DNA from: Methanobacteriota archaeon
Lineage (GTDB): Archaea > Thermoplasmatota > Thermoplasmata > RBG-16-68-12
Reading direction: 5' to 3'
Length of the DNA: 22,908 nt
Assembly (NCBI GenBank): GCA_005879015.1
Contig: VBMC01000082.1
Coordinates: 1-22,908, forward strand
How positions within the stretch are numbered: the first letter of the stretch is position 1; each line of letters opens with the position of its first letter. The notes below the pieces were generated by a model. The model did no database searches. It worked only from the letters and a program-made list of their open reading frames with translations, and was not told the DNA's origin. Shown piece after piece: positions 21,481-22,908 of the stretch. A program made the translations under genes and the position numbers.

Positions 21481-22241
21481 ACGGTCGCCTTCGCGAGTTC
21501 CGGAATCCGGTCGATCCGCCAGAACGTGACCTCGAGGGCGTAGGATCGGGAATAGTCCTTGCCTCCCCATTGCTGCCGCAGGCGCGCTATCGCTTCCCGA
21601 TGAATCGGCTCCGGGACGTCCCACTGACCCGAGTACGCACGGCCCGCAAACTCCTTCAGGAGGGTGTCGGCGGGCACCGTCTCGTGGAACGGACCCACCG
21701 GAATCACCATGTCCGGTTTCACGAGGCTGGGAAGGTCGCGTTCATGGATTCCCGGATGATGATATTCGTAGCCTGCTTCGCGCAGGAGGTCGTCGTAGTC
21801 GCGTTGGATCGAATCGACCCGCTGCGATCGCTCGATCACGGTGAAGTACATCTCCCGCGTGACGCGCGAGATTTCCGCGAACACCTCGCGCCAGTTTGCG
21901 ACCAGGTGAAGCACGTGGTTCGTCGTGGCGACGTCGAAGGAGCGTGGGCCGAATGGAAGGTGCGCGCCTTCCGCGAAGACGACGTCTCGAAGGCCTTTCG
22001 CAAGGCCAAATTCGACCATGAGTCGCGAGATGTCGACCCCGACCACGCGGATCCCGCTCTTCTGGAGCGGAACCGCATACCGGCCCGTCCCGACGCCAAT
22101 CTCGAGGACCTGCTTGCGGTGGAGCTCGTCCACGAGGACCGCGAGCAACCGGGCCATCGCCCGCGGCGCGAGGCTCCTCGTCTCGTCGTAAATCGTCGCA
22201 ACGCGGTCGAACGAGAGGCGGCCCGGCACCGTGCGGAGCAT
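21468..22241 (-). CDS. Class I SAM-dependent methyltransferase
   Basis: 257 residues from the ATG at 22241. Domain order is the Methyltransf_11 type: FDRVATIYDETRSLAPRAM at the N-terminus, motif I VLEIGVGTGRYAVPLQ (about 44-59), VVGVDISRLMVEF (65-77), LPFGPRSFDVATTNHVLHLV (93-112) and a C-terminal substrate region rich in aromatic residues (YEYHHPG, WDVPEP). The substrate is unknown. A start at 22403 would add 54 residues of low-similarity sequence overlapping the divergent gene's promoter, so the internal ATG just before the family fold is preferred. It is convergent with dph5. Confidence 0.8.
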   Translation of the reverse strand: MLRTVPGRLSFDRVATIYDETRSLAPRAMARLLAVLVDELHRKQVLEIGVGTGRYAVPLQKSGIRVVGVDISRLMVEFGLAKGLRDVVFAEGAHLPFGPRSFDVATTNHVLHLVANWREVFAEISRVTREMYFTVIERSQRVDSIQRDYDDLLREAGYEYHHPGIHERDLPSLVKPDMVIPVGPFHETVPADTLLKEFAGRAYSGQWDVPEPIHREAIARLRQQWGGKDYSRSYALEVTFWRIDRIPELAKATVQRS

Positions 22242-22332
22242 CGCAGCCCGAGGGAAAAGGGGTTTCGCATCCGGTCGGAATAGGTTGCGAGCGCGTTCGT
22301 CTTCTCGGGCATCGGACGCGGCGTATCCCAAA

Positions 22333-22340
22333 CCCTTAGG
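22333..22340 (+). promoter_or_regulatory. TATA-like box of the AlkZ-like gene
   Basis: CCCTTAGG, centred about 35 nt upstream of the GTG at 22372, with AAA just before it as a possible BRE-like element. Confidence 0.35.
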
Positions 22341-22371
22341 ACCGTGGGCACAATTCTCGCGTTCGAGGGAC

Positions 22372-22908
22372 GTGACCGACCGAACGGAGAGGACATCCTT
22401 CACCGAGGCCCAGATTGCGGCGTTCCGTTTGCACCGGCACCATCTCGACGTCCGAGCCCCGAGCAGCCACCTCCCGAACGTCGTCCGAGACGTGTGCGGA
22501 GTCCAAGCTCAGGTCACCGCGATGGCACGGATCGCCCTATGGGCCCGTCTCCGAGATCTGACCGTCGACGACGTCGAGCGGGCCCTCGAACAGAAGCGGA
22601 CGATCGTCAAGACGTGGTCGATGCGGGGGGCGCTCCACCTCCTGGCCTCGAATGAGCTTCTCCTCTATGTTCGCGGTCTCATGCCGACGAGGCTGCCGCG
22701 AGAGCAGAGGTGGATCCAGCGAGCGGGTTTGAAGGAGGAAGAGGCCACCGCTATGATCCTCGACGCCCTCAAGAGCGGCCCGCTGACCCGGGTCCAACTC
22801 GTCGGCTATTTGGCGAAGAGGCTCGGGACGAAGACGAAAGACTGGATGGACGGAGGGTGGGGACACAAGACGGAGGGGTCCAACACCGCGTGGCAGCTCG
22901 TCCGGCCG
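22372..22908 (+). CDS. AlkZ-like winged-helix DNA glycosylase family protein (HTH_42), 5' part
   Basis: The first 179 codons of a gene that runs off the window; open from the GTG at 22372. The opening FTEAQIAAFRLHRHHLDVRA and the block VCGVQAQVTAMARIALWARL are the hallmark of the AlkZ/YcaQ (HTH_42) family. The Q45-A46-Q47 motif equals the catalytic QxQ of AlkZ-type glycosylases, whereas YcaQ-type enzymes have QxD. KTWSMRGALHLLASNELLLYV (about 84-104) is the next conserved block. Such enzymes excise bulky or cross-linked purine adducts from DNA; activity here is inferred. It echoes the duplicated AlkZ-like modules of the Lhr helicase in the same window. GTG is chosen because a TATA-like box lies upstream and the family N-terminus fits. 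Confidence 0.82.
   Translation, partial: MTDRTERTSFTEAQIAAFRLHRHHLDVRAPSSHLPNVVRDVCGVQAQVTAMARIALWARLRDLTVDDVERALEQKRTIVKTWSMRGALHLLASNELLLYVRGLMPTRLPREQRWIQRAGLKEEEATAMILDALKSGPLTRVQLVGYLAKRLGTKTKDWMDGGWGHKTEGSNTAWQLVRP

Noticed and set aside
1..22908. CRISPR arrays, insertion sequences, rRNA genes
   Set aside because: No regularly spaced repeats, transposase motifs with terminal repeats, or conserved rRNA segments were seen on reading through the window.

Overview
This window is a high-GC archaeal chromosome segment, most likely from a Thermoplasmatota-like euryarchaeon; that placement is inferred from gene content, not from a database search. The archaeal assignment rests on diphthine synthase (dph5), a Trm5-type tRNA m1G37 methyltransferase, pyruvoyl arginine decarboxylase (pdaD), an archaeal-type AsnRS, a DUF1922-like zinc-ribbon protein, an Lhr-type helicase, and many start codons 25-30 nt downstream of TATA-like boxes, which suggests leaderless mRNAs. 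Compact convergent overlaps and 4-bp ATGA overlaps are common. I see no CRISPR array, convincing tRNA/rRNA gene or insertion sequence.

Layout. Bases 1-934 hold the 3' end of a thiolase whose reading frame breaks at its last motif and runs into a four-helix membrane protein. Bases 988-3183 hold a pirin-like cupin gene, then a tight cassette of an ArsR-type repressor and a double-domain SRPBCC (AHSA1-like) protein. Two matching inverted repeats flank the cassette promoter and a hairpin plus T-run ends it. Bases 3375-3902 (minus) encode a small two-helix membrane protein. Bases 4140-9551 encode a very large Lhr-family helicase whose C-terminal half carries two copies of a winged-helix/beta module resembling AlkZ-type proteins. 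A VOC protein follows (9612-10157) and converges on a zinc-ribbon/membrane/TPR protein (10069-12069, minus), which is divergent from a PrsW-like membrane protein (12176-12910).

Bases 12914-13783 (minus) hold pdaD and a DUF1922-like gene; 13864-15212 (minus) hold a methyltransferase and a GNAT acetyltransferase overlapping by ATGA. Then come asnS, a hemerythrin-like protein, and a minus-strand acyl-CoA dehydrogenase-HIT pair. The 18784-19139 gap has no convincing gene but contains perfect stems and an almost ideal three-way junction, a candidate non-coding RNA. A dUTPase/Dcd-family gene, trm5 (minus), dph5, a methyltransferase (minus) and the 5' part of an AlkZ-like (HTH_42) gene carrying a QAQ motif complete the window.

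Themes. Translation and RNA modification genes (asnS, trm5, dph5, possibly GNAT) sit among DNA/nucleotide maintenance genes (Lhr, dUTPase, AlkZ-like) and lipid or CoA metabolism genes (thiolase, acyl-CoA dehydrogenase). The strongest candidates for novelty are the Lhr helicase with duplicated AlkZ-like modules, the structured intergenic region near 18.9 kb, and the twin-operator ArsR-SRPBCC cassette.
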